A stretch of 64,000 nt of DNA from Klebsormidium nitens. Lineage: Eukaryota > Streptophyta > Klebsormidiophyceae > Klebsormidiales > Klebsormidiaceae. The notes under the pieces were generated by a model that made no database searches, had not been told where the DNA came from, and saw only the letters and a list, made by a program, of their open reading frames with translations. This document shows positions 36,138 to 47,779 of the stretch, in pieces; the stretch's first letter is position 1, and each line of letters begins with the position of its first letter. The stretch spans positions 124,101 through 188,100 of the forward strand of contig DF236951.1 of the NCBI GenBank assembly GCA_000708835.1, in the 5' to 3' direction. Both the position numbers and the translations under genes were made by a program.

Positions 36138-37308
36138 TAGCTGCTGAAAGCTGCAAAGACTTGCCAGAAACTGGTTTTGAGAACGCTACTTAAGTGCAGC
36201 AATAAAGTCCATTGCTTTTTGGCTCGGAATTTAATCTGGTTGAGATCAAGCTAATACTCATGACAATTGAGCATCGTTTCTCCAATCTGTAATTCTGACA
36301 GGGAAATTTGAGGTTGTCAATTGCAGCTCTTCATTGCATTTTTCGGAGAGCACGGTCAACAACCCGGTCATCTGCAATATAGTAAACAATCTCGCCTTCG
36401 TGAAGAAAGGGCTTGAGACAGGAGTGGAAGCATGACAGCATTTGCTTGTCAGACTCTCTGTGATGCTTAAGGCGATACGTTTCAATTGCTTCAACTCTAA
36501 TGGGCCAAGTAGAATATGAAAGGTCTGAGATAGTGTTACGACGATAAAAGACCGTGAATTTGCCGCACTTTGCTTGTCTAAGTTTCCTCCTTGATTTAAT
36601 TACGAATCTGGCATGGTCACCGCCATGCTCGTAAGAGCGGCGTCGGGCATGCAGGTACATACGACATGTGACGTTATTTACGTCACGTGGCCCTGACCTC
36701 CGACCTGATAATCTGTCGTACGTACCTTGTTCTGCATTATAGGCGCGAGCTTCAAGTATCCGATAAGGACTGCGTACATGGTGAACAATGATGGGGGGAG
36801 AGCATGCATGAGATCAACGATCCACGAGGTTTGAACTCTTTTTGATGCCTAATCATATTCGAAGCCGCCAGCTATCGTATCAGTTAACGAATTCCACAAA
36901 CAGGTTACGCATGAGCTCGCCTTCGCATGTCTCACTGGTAAATGACATTGGCCTGCGCTTTCGAGCCAAATCGTTGTCGAGCGTACCTTTCAAATTGATT
37001 TTACTAGACAACCTGCACTGTACTGCTTTCAAGGTCTTATGTAATAGCTTTCTTGGAGGGAATGAATCGTGATCATTGCAAATAATCTGCTCAAAGCAAA
37101 CAACTCAAAAGTTGCAGTATAGGCTGAGCCCTCTCGAGTTTCAAAAGGCACGCTGGGCCCAAGTATACAGCGCTTTCAAGCTTTCACATCATCGGATAGA
37201 AATGTAGCAGCTCGGCAGTCTTCCGAAGTCACTTGAAAATTTTGGTTTCGCGTAGGACGGCCAGAATCCTGGTGATCTTGATTTTTTCCAGGAAGGCAAG
37301 TAAGGAAG
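36138..37308. other. Non-coding region between the hypothetical gene and IFT74
   Basis: About 1.2 kb. It should hold the 3' UTRs of two convergent genes. A 109-codon open frame on the minus strand (36660-36331) has no recognised family or splice partner. Nothing else is seen. Confidence 0.4.
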
Positions 37309-40300
37309 TCACACAAGGGCAGCTTTTTGGCACTGGGTATTCAGTTCCGTCAGCAGATTAGTGACCTCCATCAGCACGGGTTTGCAGTCCATCTCTTCCC
37401 CTCTCGCTTCTAGGATGTCTTGCGCCTGCCGATTATTTTGCTGCAGCACGCGCATCCGGTGCTCTAGTTTGTCCACGACCACCCAATGCTCGTTCCCGGA
37501 AAGCTGTGCCCTCCGAGCGTCCAGAGCCGCGGCCCCCTCCTGGATCTGGCGCGCGAGCTCGTCTTTCCGGTGCTGTCCCGTAGCACGCTCCGCTTCGAGA
37601 TCCTGGAGGGCGGAAAAGAATGACCAGTTTAGAATGACAGAGCGGGGATGCCACCGAGCTTGGCCGAAGTCGATGAGATTTTAGACCGGCCAAGAGACAG
37701 AACGAGAACTGCACTTTGAGGGTCTTAGAACCCGTCAAAACACCTGTGATGATGAGATTGGCTGATCAAATGTACCTGCGTCCGATGATGTCTGCGATGG
37801 CAATCCTACACCCACGGATTGCCATATATCGCTCAGCGAGCTATTCGGAGAGTTACCTTCTTCCTAGCCTCCCAGCTGTCTTTGGCCTCGGTCTCGTTGC
37901 TGAACCTGCCCATGTCCCGCCTCATCTGCTCCATCTTCTCGTTGATGCTCGCCACCTCCTCTGCGATCTTGCCCTCCAGCACGTTGATCTTATCCAGCTC
38001 AGCCGACCGCTGGTGAATTGCTGCAGCGATGAGGATTAAGCATCTTCGCAACACCGCTCAATTCTCAGAAGGTGCGCGTTCGCCGTGTCCTACTCTAAAA
38101 TCAACTGACAGAGGAACAGTATCAAGATACAAAAAAGATAAGCGCACCCATCTCCTGAGCCTCTTCGATGATGTCTTCCTTTTGCAGCAAACAAAAGGTC
38201 CACAGACATTCCTCTAGTTTGATACTAGTGTCCCGATGACATCATTTTAACAGTCAGAGCGGGCCGGTAAGCTGCGTACCTTCTAGGAGTTTCTGCGGGG
38301 TGGCTTGGGATGGTTCTAGGTGCTTGTGCGCGTCGTCTTCCAGCACATCAAGGTGGCCCTTCGTGCCGTGCTGAGCCTGGTGCTCGTGGCCCTGCAAACA
38401 GGCCAACCTCCATGTGAGACTGTGCAAAGTACAATCTTGGAAGACAGGTGCTTAAAAGCATACATATTAACAGAAGCACACTCAGAAGATGATAGATGAG
38501 ACCGAAAATAGGCCTGCAAACAATCAACTGGTCATCGCGAGGACCAGAGCGAATCTTAACGACGTCCCATCGAAAAAGCAATCATCGTTTTGAATGAAAA
38601 ATAAAGGATGCGGCCTCCAAATGCTTTGCGCATGCTTATTGAAGTCATCTACCAAAGACGCTGCTGAAAACGAGATCACGCATTCCCGTGCGCACCAGGC
38701 TGATCTTTTCGAGCAGTCGGACGATGTTTTGCTGCGCGTCTGCCGTCATCTGCTCGCTGGCCGCCTTCTTCTCCTCGTAGCCGTCGATGAAGCCCTGCAT
38801 GTCGCGGTCCTTGCTCTGCAGCTCGCGGAACTTCTCCTCGTCCTTCTCGTCTGCACGCACACTTACGGTCACTCGCAAAAGCACACGCCCTCCTGAAACA
38901 AACGCTCTCATTACGAAACCCGTTACCGCAGGCACTCGTAAGAATGGCGGAGTCTCAGGCGGCTGCCTTCACGTTCAGCCACGCTAATGAGTGACTAGTG
39001 TATGAAATGAGACCAGCCAGTCATTTTCAGTGATGCTTGGTGGAAAAAATGTTTAGTATGCTTTGCACATCTTTGGCTCAAGAGTTGAAGCAGCAAAAGA
39101 TGCTTCCCTGTTCGCATTGCGAGCGGATACCAACTTTCAAAAGGCCTGGACGTGTCCGGCTCACAGCTCCACGCTTTCTTACCGTGCTGCTCTGTGAGCT
39201 CCGCGTTCAAGCTGTCGAGCGCGCTCTCGTCCCGCCGCAATGCATCTTCCAGCTCTCGGATCTGCTGCTCCGCGGCTGCGATGTCCGTGTTGTCACGGCG
39301 CATCTGCAGCACCGTACAGAGTTCTACGCTTGATAATTACAATAGCCCCTTTCTTCTGCTCCTACTTGGAACAGACTGGTGAATATCCAGAAGTACCTCA
39401 CAGTATAGAGAAAGAACATCTGCACACTGCACGAATTGGTCGGAGGAGGAACCAAAAAGTTGCAGGAGTCAAGCTCGACTCTGCTCTATCCTCGAGATCA
39501 AGTTCGGCGTTTGGGAGAGAGTGCTACATCTACCATCGCAACCGTCTCATTGTGTTGCGCATCTCAAAATCTGCAATTTCAAACCGGGCTTTCTGAGATT
39601 TACGTGACACTCAAAAGACGTGAAGCACCACTTGGTTTGAAAAGGAATCAGCACCTCGCCACCGATTTTTCGACGTGAATGTGATAACGTTTGGCGTCTT
39701 GTTCTGCAATGCCTTTTGACGGCCCACCTTTTGGATGAGCTGCTCGCGCGCCTCCTCGGGGCTGAGCTGCGGCCGCTGCTCCTCGACTTGCAGCTCGCGC
39801 TTGCGCGCGTCGAGCGCGCGGATCTGTTGCTGCAGCACCAGCGCGCGCTGCTTGATGCTGCTGCTCGACAGCTCCTGGAAAAGGGACAGCGAGACACGTG
39901 TCAGAACAGACCCGTGCCTTACAGCTGGTGGGATAAGTGAAGACTGTAAGGTATTGAGCTGTGATGATATGAAGCGACGCGACTTTCTTTGGGCACAGCT
40001 TGGCAGAGGTGCTTTCAGGAAACGGCAACCGAACCCCTGTCCAGCAGAGAGTGAACGCGAAAGGACCGACTTACTGTTTTTGGACCTGTAAAAAAGTTAT
40101 TAAAATGGAGACAAAGCATCTTCTCCTCTTCAAAAGCTGGAGCGCGTGTTTCAGTTTCCCGCGCAATGGCTGTACTAAATGTCCACTACTGAAGAAGCAA
40201 GCAAAGTAGAACGTCCCTTAAAGTACACCTGAGAGCGTGTCGTTCTGCGGAAAGAACCTCTGATTGACCATTCCTGTAATCTACAGCAAATACGAAGAAG

Positions 40301-42671
40301 ACCACCAAGAAAACCACCCCGGCGACGGCCCACCTTCTCCATGGCGGCCAGAGTGCCGTTCATGTCAGCCAGCTGTCGCTCTAGGTCCGCCGTCACGGCT
40401 GCCAGCTGTCGGTTCTCCTGTTGTAGGTCGAGGTATTGCTGCCGCCGCTCGGGGCCCTGCAAAACGAAAGCCACCAGGCCTTTCTTCCTCCTCCTAGTGC
40501 AAAACGAGCTCCCATTACGTTAAGTGTCGCGTAGCCGCGTCCGGCTCGTGAACGGTGCAGTGACCTGCAAGAGCATGTACGCCTCATGCGGACTCTTGCC
40601 CGTTCCTTCTCCGACCAGTCGCAATTTGTACAGGGATACTTTAGAGCGACCTGGCGCGCGCTTGGGCCAGACCGTTCCGCGGCTGTGGTGCCACCTACCA
40701 GTTCGTTCAGCCGCGTCTCCATGCCCCTCTGAATCCTTTCCGCCTCTGCCTCAGCCTCCCGTACTTGCTGCTCCTTCCTGCATTGTATAGAAGGAATCGC
40801 ATGCTTCCCTACTTCACTGAAGCAAGCACTTTGTCCGTTCCATGTCTGTGAACAGTAGCAAGCCGAATGCTTACAAGACACGGCCTCGTTTTCGCCTCAC
40901 TCTGTGTTGAATTGCAGCCTGGCATAGCAAATACGGTGCTTGATTGATAAGGTGCGAGCTAATTGATTTGTTTTCTTACTGCGCGCGCTCAGTGAAGAGG
41001 CCGTCCACTTTGCGCCGCTGCCGGGCGTTCTGCTCCTGGATCGTCCGGAGTTCTTCCTTTAGTTGCTCCAGCGGTACGCTATGGCCTACCTGAAGATGGG
41101 AAAAAGCAGGCGGACGCTTAGGCAACATCGCGTAAGGTTTCGATTGTCATGCATAAGAATACTCGGGAACAGGGCCTGGCCTTGATCTACCTCAGGGCTA
41201 GGAGCAACGATCAAAGCTTTTGCTGCAAACGCCTTTGCAAGGAGGCACATTATAAACTTATATCTTGCGGATTATTCGAGCTCGATGGACTCCTTCATTC
41301 GCAACAATAGACGGCGCCCATTTTCACATATTCTGCTTCCTTCTTTTTTGGTGCAGAAGGGCGTCGCGTTGCTACAAGAGAGTGACGCTCGCAATACTCA
41401 TCAGCTTACGGGTTTTGTCATCCATTTACCGGAGTTGCATCACTTTGTTGTCGAAAGCAACAAGTTTGAGAGCGGTGCCGCCAACCTTGTCCAGCACGAA
41501 ATTGTAGTCCGCAAGCTGTCCTTGCAACCCCTTCACTTCCTTGGTCACCCCTTCCAACCTGAACAACACCCAAGTCGGGGAGAGGGTTTTAAGCAAAGAA
41601 CTTGTCAACTTTCCAACAGCTATATCGGAAAGAGAAAGCAAACCAGTGCAGCTTTTCTTGTTCTTTCAACACCTTGGCCCCCAACAGGAGCTACGTTGCA
41701 CAGTGTGCAAGAAAGGCGAGCTGCTCACTTCCTCTCGAGCTGGGCGCTGGTGGTGTCGTCCTTTTGAAAGCGGCCCATCTCTGAGGTCAGAGAATCAATC
41801 TCTGCCTGCAGCTCCTGCTTCTTGGCTCTCAGGCGCGTCAGGTAGTACGACTTGTCAGCAATCTGCCGGCCGGGACCTGCAATGAGAGCACGCGTGTTCA
41901 GGCTGGGGCTAGTCTGTCACTCGAGGTGAGCGGAAAGAGGTACATTTTTCCAACGCTCAAAAATCCTTCATGTCTGGTTTCGAGCTCGGTACACTCAGCG
42001 TGTGAAGATACTTTTTTCACCATATCGAGGACATGTGCTCACAGAGACCGCATGTGGCTCTTGGCAGCACCCACCAAGAGATGTGTCGGTGTCATTACAG
42101 CAAACAAGGATGACATTTCTGGCGGCTAGTGGGCAGGGTGCCGAGGAGATCACCTTGACTGCCAGTCTTCATCCCCACCAGACCTTGCTGGGTGACGGGC
42201 CTCTCCGAGACCTGAACATCTGTATTCAGCCCAACGCTCCCGGTCCCTGCAAATCACAGTAGCTGGCTCAGCATGCCACCCTGGCTGGATGGTCTTTAGC
42301 TTGGCAGGAGGCTTGTGAAAGAGCGCTGGCATCGTTGAGCTTCTTGCAATCATCATGAACCATCTTAGCTCTCCATTGTCAGTCTCTACACCCTACATAT
42401 GCTCTTTGTTGATCCGCCCCATGCCTTTGATACGCACGGGCTTTAAGAGAAGTGTCCATCAACACGACTTCCATTGTTCAAGGGGCAAACAAGAGACCGC
42501 CGCACTCACCTGGTCTTCCCCCACCTCGCGATGCTAGGCCCCGCATGCCTGCCTTTGCTGTGCCAGGCGCCGCATACCCTGCGGCTGACTGACGGTATGC
42601 TGTCGGCGGTGGTTGCATTCCTCCATTCATGCTGGCGCGCTGTCCTGTTGACGGACGAAAAGGTCCGCCTC
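37309..42671 (-). CDS. IFT74: Intraflagellar transport protein 74 (IFT-B core coiled coil); first exon unresolved
   Basis: IFT-B core subunit that pairs with IFT81 and carries tubulin into cilia. Fourteen exons recovered: 42671-42510, 42246-42154, 41876-41729, 41558-41486, 41089-40980, 40777-40699, 40456-40334, 39874-39728, 39303-39183, 38850-38696, 38391-38280, 38174-38148, 38020-37857, 37602-37309; about 602 codons plus a short 5' exon. The N-terminus is the basic, Gly/Pro/Arg-rich tail typical of IFT74 (GTAKAGMRGLASRGGG; SERPVTQQGLVGMKTG), then RQIADKSYYLTRLRAKK, QGQLADYNFVLDK, VDGLFTERAQ and continuous heptads. The first recovered exon opens in phase 1, so the ATG lies upstream in a tiny or mostly untranslated exon I could not place. 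Exon 38174-38148 is 27 nt and uses a weak AAG acceptor. Total length fits the family (~600-640 aa). Confidence 0.93.
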
Positions 42672-43807
42672 CTGCCAAGAGAAACTAGAGTGAGTCGTGC
42701 AACAGGGTGGTAAAACGCAGCTCCCCAACTCATTGCCGTCAAGCTTAAACAGACTACCAAAGCAGCTTCCAATGGAGTGCTTCATGAATCAGATACCTCG
42801 ACCTTGCTAAGCAGTCAGGCCGAAACGGTTCCCAACTTCCACCAGCAGCCCTTGTAGGACTATTGCACACTTTTCGTTTCAATGTCTCAGCAAGCTGTTC
42901 TGGCATCAAGAGCCCAAAAACCTCATCAGAGCTCTACACAACCTTTAATGTTCACCTTGAGCAACAAAGCCAAGCACTCTCGAGAAAGCTTCAGCACAGC
43001 TGGAATGTCCGTTGTCAGCAACGGACCCAGATAAAAGGGGCAGCACAATTGAGACGTTGTGCAATCCGTTTCCCTACCTTCCATTGCTCCAGCTTACTTC
43101 GTCAATCTAATGCACCTAGCTTGCTCCAGCTGATCTCTGCCGTGAAATATTGTATTCGATATGGCGGCTCATCGACAATTGGAAGAAAGGGCTTGTTGCA
43201 GACGAGCTACCTGCTTCTATCATGCAATTGGGCTACACAGAGGCTGCCGGCTGAGGCCTGTTTCCTTCAACATCTGCAACATGCAGCTAGGAATACTTCA
43301 AGCAAGATTCGTCAGGTCTTCAAGCTTCAGATGCTGTCCATCATCTTCGATGATCTGTTTTCAGCTGTCCATCCACTTCTGTCCGCTTCTATCCATTTGA
43401 TCGAGCCAGCTTGAGCCGCTTTCTACAGTCGCGAAGTGCGTCCACCTTGTCCAAGGAAAACTTTATCGACGGTGCAGGTGCTTCCCGATTCAAAGGACCG
43501 ACCGTACAGCCGTCAATTCCTCGACGGTTGACAGAAGCTATGCTGGACTCGTCAGGCAGGAACAGAAATTGATTGGTAAGAGTGAAAGAGCAGAACCACT
43601 GCATGAAAGAGTAGCGCACTTTTGCGAATCTCCTGCTTTGGGAGGACGACTTTTTGGTCTATCGAATTTCAAGCATAGGCGTGCGGCTTGTTTGACAGCA
43701 GAGTGTAAAGTGCAGAGAATTCCAGCCTAAGCTGGCTGTTGAGGGGAGGGAGTTTTCGTAGATTGGCAAACGGCGCTCCATTTTTGAGGGCCCTTAACTG
43801 AGGACTT
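42672..43807. promoter_or_regulatory. Divergent intergenic region, IFT74 / gamma-SNAP
   Basis: 1.1 kb holding the missing first exon and promoter of IFT74 and the promoter of the gamma-SNAP gene. Several ATGs on the minus strand could start IFT74 (for example near 42900 or 42740), but none gives a clearly correct phase and donor. Confidence 0.4.
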
Positions 43808-46800
43808 ATGGCCAACTTGGAAGAAGCTGACAAGGCTCTTAAGAAGGCGGACAAATAGTGAGATCCTTTTGCCCTGAATTGGATCTGACCGGCCCAGTGT
43901 AGCGAACTCCGCTCGCTGTTGCAGTGATTGGAGAATCTTTGATCTCCTTTAGGCAGCAATGGCTTCTCTCAGCCCATTCAGCCACATCGAACGATTGCGG
44001 TATCTGCCCTGATTGGCGCATAGTTGGTGCTGCAACGCGACACAATTTTCTCTTCATATGATTGCCCTTTAATTTGTTTTGTGAATGCTGTGCAGCACCA
44101 AGGTCACGCTTACTCGATGGGGCCCAGATTTTGAGAAAGCTACGCCTCTTTATGAGAAGGCAGGCAAGTAACCTTGAGAAGTAGAGCCGGCATACTTGGT
44201 TAAGATATGCCGGACTAAACCCTAATGCCAGATATGAACGGAGGGATGAAAGAAACAGATGCTCAATTCCCAGTATCGTCATGCAAGGGTTGCAGACTAT
44301 CTGCCACGCTTGAAGTCAACAGACACTGTTGGAAATTGGCAGTGCAGTGTGTGCTCAAAAGGTTTTTGTTAGAGCCAACAGCTTAAGAGATTGAACTGAT
44401 CGCTTGCTTTATGTTTGCGAGTGTGTAAAGCAACTCTATCTCTCTTGAGTTAATTTCAACGTAGAGAGTGTTCTGCATGGACCTAGCTCCTTTCTTCAAG
44501 GGGTCGGACCTCGCTGCCTCAAGTTTGATTTACCCCAGCTCTCTTTTTGATGCAGCAAGTCTGTACAAGCTGGCCAAGAATCTCGAGCAAGCAAAGCACT
44601 GCTATGAGAGGGCCTCCACTGGCCAATGCCGAACCGACAACAAATGGCTTGGGGCAAAGCATCTTGAGTCGGCCGCTTCCTTGGCAAAAGAGTTGAAGCA
44701 GTGGGACGAGGTACTTGACACTTACAAAAGAGCAGCAGAGCTGTACAACGAAGTTGGGAGACCTCAAGTGGCTGCAGAAGCGTATGGCAAGGCAGCAAAG
44801 TAAGTGATGGTGCTCTGGTGGTTTATTTCACCTAGATACCCTAAGTGTTTGAGGACTTTGACGCGCTTCACACGCGTTTGCTGATAGGAGAACTGCCTAG
44901 CTCACGTCTATGTTCTCTTGTGCATCTTCAAGGTGATTAAGGGTAGTCTGATGGCGCCGGCCAGATTGTATAACCTGAATTTAAGGTGGGACGAAGTGCA
45001 ACACCTGCGTGCAGGGCAATTGAGGCTGAGAGACCAGACGAGGCGATCAAGCTTTACATAGAGGCTATCTCAGTGTTTGAAGAGGAACAAAAGGAGGGAT
45101 TGGCCTCTGATCTGTATCGAGCGGCGGCTGCTTCTATGATCAAGAGCAAAAAGTGAGTCACGGTACATCAAACAGACTCGGTGGTGATGGCTTTGGAGAG
45201 AGCTGTTCGTGTTAGAGATGTAGCTTTTATTAGGCAGCTTTTCTTTCGTGACCCCTATGACGGCCCAGACAGCCGCCTACAAGAGGATCGACCAGTTGAG
45301 TTACTTAATGCTTGGTCTGCTGGAGTTAGGACTGAGTCCGTTGGACTGCCTTTGGCTTCCATCGTTGCTGAAGAAGGTTCTCAAAGCTGCTCAATTGGCA
45401 ATGCACAGAAGCTGCGCTCAAGAGCTTGTTACCCGCTGCTGTTGAAAGTGTCATCCAATGTAAAGGTCTTGATTCGTGCATCTGTCAAATACAGGTATGA
45501 GGACGCAGCAAACCTGTTCATCCGTTGGGGCCAGGCTTGCGATGCAACCAAAGCCGTTGCTTCCCAGTGCAAGGTGAGGGCAGACATTGACAACTTTGCT
45601 TCCTTGCAATTTGTGCTTGTCTGTGGAACAAATGCGGGACCACTTGACTATCATGAGTAGCAAGTGCGTCACTCTTTGCTTGTCTGCAGTAGCTTTCGTT
45701 GAATTACATCAGCCGTTGGAGTAACCGAAGCATGTGAAAGGCAAAACTTGGAACTAATCTGGACGAGCCCGCATCCAGTATGCAGTATTCAGACTGGTCG
45801 GAGTGCTAATGCGAAGAGTGCATATCCGAGAAGCTTCTTCGATTTGTCTTCGCAGCATTATCTCAGTGCCATTATCATCCTCCTTCACGCGGAGGATCTG
45901 GCGAAAGCAGAGTTATGTTACAACGACCTCAGCGGGTAAGTTGCGCTACACTTCTGTCGTGGGTGATTGTTTGCAAATTGCCACTGCAGATGTCTGTGGG
46001 CAAAAGTTGTTGCAGTGATCGCTCAACCGCTCAACTCTGGTCGCAGATCTGTTGCCGGTGGATTGAGACCCTGCTGGTCGCCTGCAAAAGCTTGCATACA
46101 GATGTTGCATTGAAAGTCTTCCACTCTGATTTAAGGCGTCACCTTCTTCGAGGGCCATCTCTGAGAACAATTCAATCTTCAATTTGCTTGACGGATGGTC
46201 TGATCCGCTTCTTGACAGAGTCGATGCATTTAGCAACAGCGAGCAGGGTCGATGCGCCTCCCAACTCTTAGACGCCTATCACGACAAAAATGTGGATGAC
46301 ATCAAGTACATCGTCAAGGATAGCAACGTCATCCCCCATCTAGATCACTTGGTGAGCTCCTGCAAGTCCTTGGTAACTGTATTTCTGAGGAGTCGAGTGA
46401 CGATATTGAAGAGAAAAGCTCCGAAAACAGGAGCAAACGGAAAGTCCATGACAGAATCTTGGATTTGCACTCCGCACGGCAGCCTTCATTAGAGGTTCAG
46501 TTTCAAAGTGCGACCTCTCGAGTTGGCAGAGCCAGGACTCTTTCCGACGGGCAATATGAAGGGTGAGCGGAACTTGCAACTCCGGACCTGCGGGTTAAGA
46601 AGAACACGATTTTAGACTTAATCGTGGGGATTTTAATTGGACGATCTGGCTCAAGGATCCTCGTTGTTTGCACACAAGCTGCAGAGCATAAAGTCAGGGT
46701 GTTCATACCTGAAGTGTTCTGAACGCAGACTGAAGCTTTTCGTGACCCTTAAGGTACCACTTTTGATTCGCCCTCTCTTCTCCGACAGGTTGTCAGACTG

Positions 46801-46914
46801 GCCAAGGGATTGCCAACGGGGAACGTGATTGAGATGAAGAAGAGCGCAAACAAGACGTTAAATATGAAAGACGAGGAAGAGGAACTCGGAATAGACGAAG
46901 ACGACATGACATAG
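43808..46914 (+). CDS. Gamma-soluble NSF attachment protein (gamma-SNAP)
   Basis: TPR-like helical adaptor that links NSF to SNARE complexes during membrane-fusion recycling. Eight exons: 43808-43857, 44096-44163, 44556-44799, 45015-45152, 45495-45573, 45856-45935, 46219-46351, 46789-46914; 305 aa against about 312 in animals, phases close. It starts MANLEEADKALKKADKYTK with the DFEKATPLYEKAA helix. Then follow LAKNLEQAKHCYERAS, LGAKHLESAASLAKEL, PDEAIKLYIEAISVFEEE, ILLHAEDLAKAELCY and DAYHDKNVDDIKYIV. The tail is acidic (KDEEEELGIDEDD). Intron 2 (44164-44555) begins GC rather than GT. The length and acidic tail fit gamma- rather than alpha-SNAP. Confidence 0.92.
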
Positions 46915-47209
46915 TTGAGCAGATGCTCAGGACCTTGCATTTACCGGTGTGCTTGTACCACAGGTCCTTGTCGAAAGTTGATCGTTTTGCAGGCTGCCTC
47001 CTGTCCATGACTGCGTTATATTGCGTTCAACTTTGTTTGATTGCGCACATGTACGTATCCGTCCCGTTGGTATGATGAGCACGGCTGGACTTTGGATATG
47101 AAGCTGGCGCGCAATATGCAAATTGGCGAAGAATCATACGAGCGGAGATTGGTGAACTAGCTGTGACAGCCGCGGCCCGGCCACGTATATGACGGACGGT
47201 AAGCCCCAG

Positions 47210-47217
47210 TATATAAG
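47210..47217 (+). promoter_or_regulatory. TATA-box-like element with a nearby G-box
   Basis: TATATAAG lies about 12 bp before GACACGTGG. The arrangement looks like a core promoter, but no gene is recognised downstream. Confidence 0.25.
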
Positions 47218-47465
47218 AATACTAGCTGACACGTGGACTCATATGCACCGGCCGCGCAACGCACAAGGCGGCCGTGGCATACATGTAGTGTAAAAATAAT
47301 TCGGGCCGGAGGTTGGCATAGTCTGAACTTAGATCCAAGGTGCTACCTGTCCAGTGTCTACTGTTATTTCGAACGATCAGATATATATTTCGGATGTTTC
47401 TGCAAGCTCATTCTCTACTTACATCTAGTAATCTGATCAAAGTGCGGAGTTGGCGCCCACATGTG

Positions 47466-47487
47466 CACGTGACTGGATCGTCACGTG
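47466..47487. repeat. Inverted G-box pair
   Basis: CACGTGAC and its exact reverse complement GTCACGTG flank a 6-nt spacer. Each arm carries a CACGTG core, the site bound by plant bZIP and bHLH factors. Binding here is inference. Confidence 0.5.
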
Positions 47488-47779
47488 AGTCTGTACCATT
47501 CTGCGGCGGTTTGCATAGTCCAACTCAGCAGTCCGAGAGAAAGTTATTCGGTCGAGAATTGGGCATGTTTGGGATGCAATACCCCCACCTTTGCGCCTGG
47601 CATGGCGTGAAGTCACACGCGCACCTGGCAAGACGCCGGCGCAGACGTGCTCTATCGATCCGCATCTACTTGTTATCATCAAGGTTGCCGCAAGACACAA
47701 AGTATGACATGTAGGAATCGACTGTGAGCCCGCTTTCCATTAGCTTGTTTAGATCCCATATTGTACACGGCAGCCAAGG

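Larger units (their letters stand above)
46915..47779. other. Convergent intergenic region, gamma-SNAP / ARPC1, with promoter-like motifs
   Basis: 865 bp between two converging stop codons. Besides the 3' UTRs it has a TATATAAG box (47210-47217), CACGTG words near 47230 and an inverted CACGTGAC pair (47466-47487). No protein gene is evident; an unannotated transcript is possible. Confidence 0.4.

Noticed and set aside
36331-36660. 109-codon minus-strand frame, fairly protein-like in composition
   Set aside because: No family, no splice partners and no clear start context. Kept only as a note.
41426-41641. Upstream ATG in the frame containing IFT74 exon 41558-41486
   Set aside because: The open frame runs into the preceding intron; the exon is internal, and the family N-terminus lies in earlier exons.
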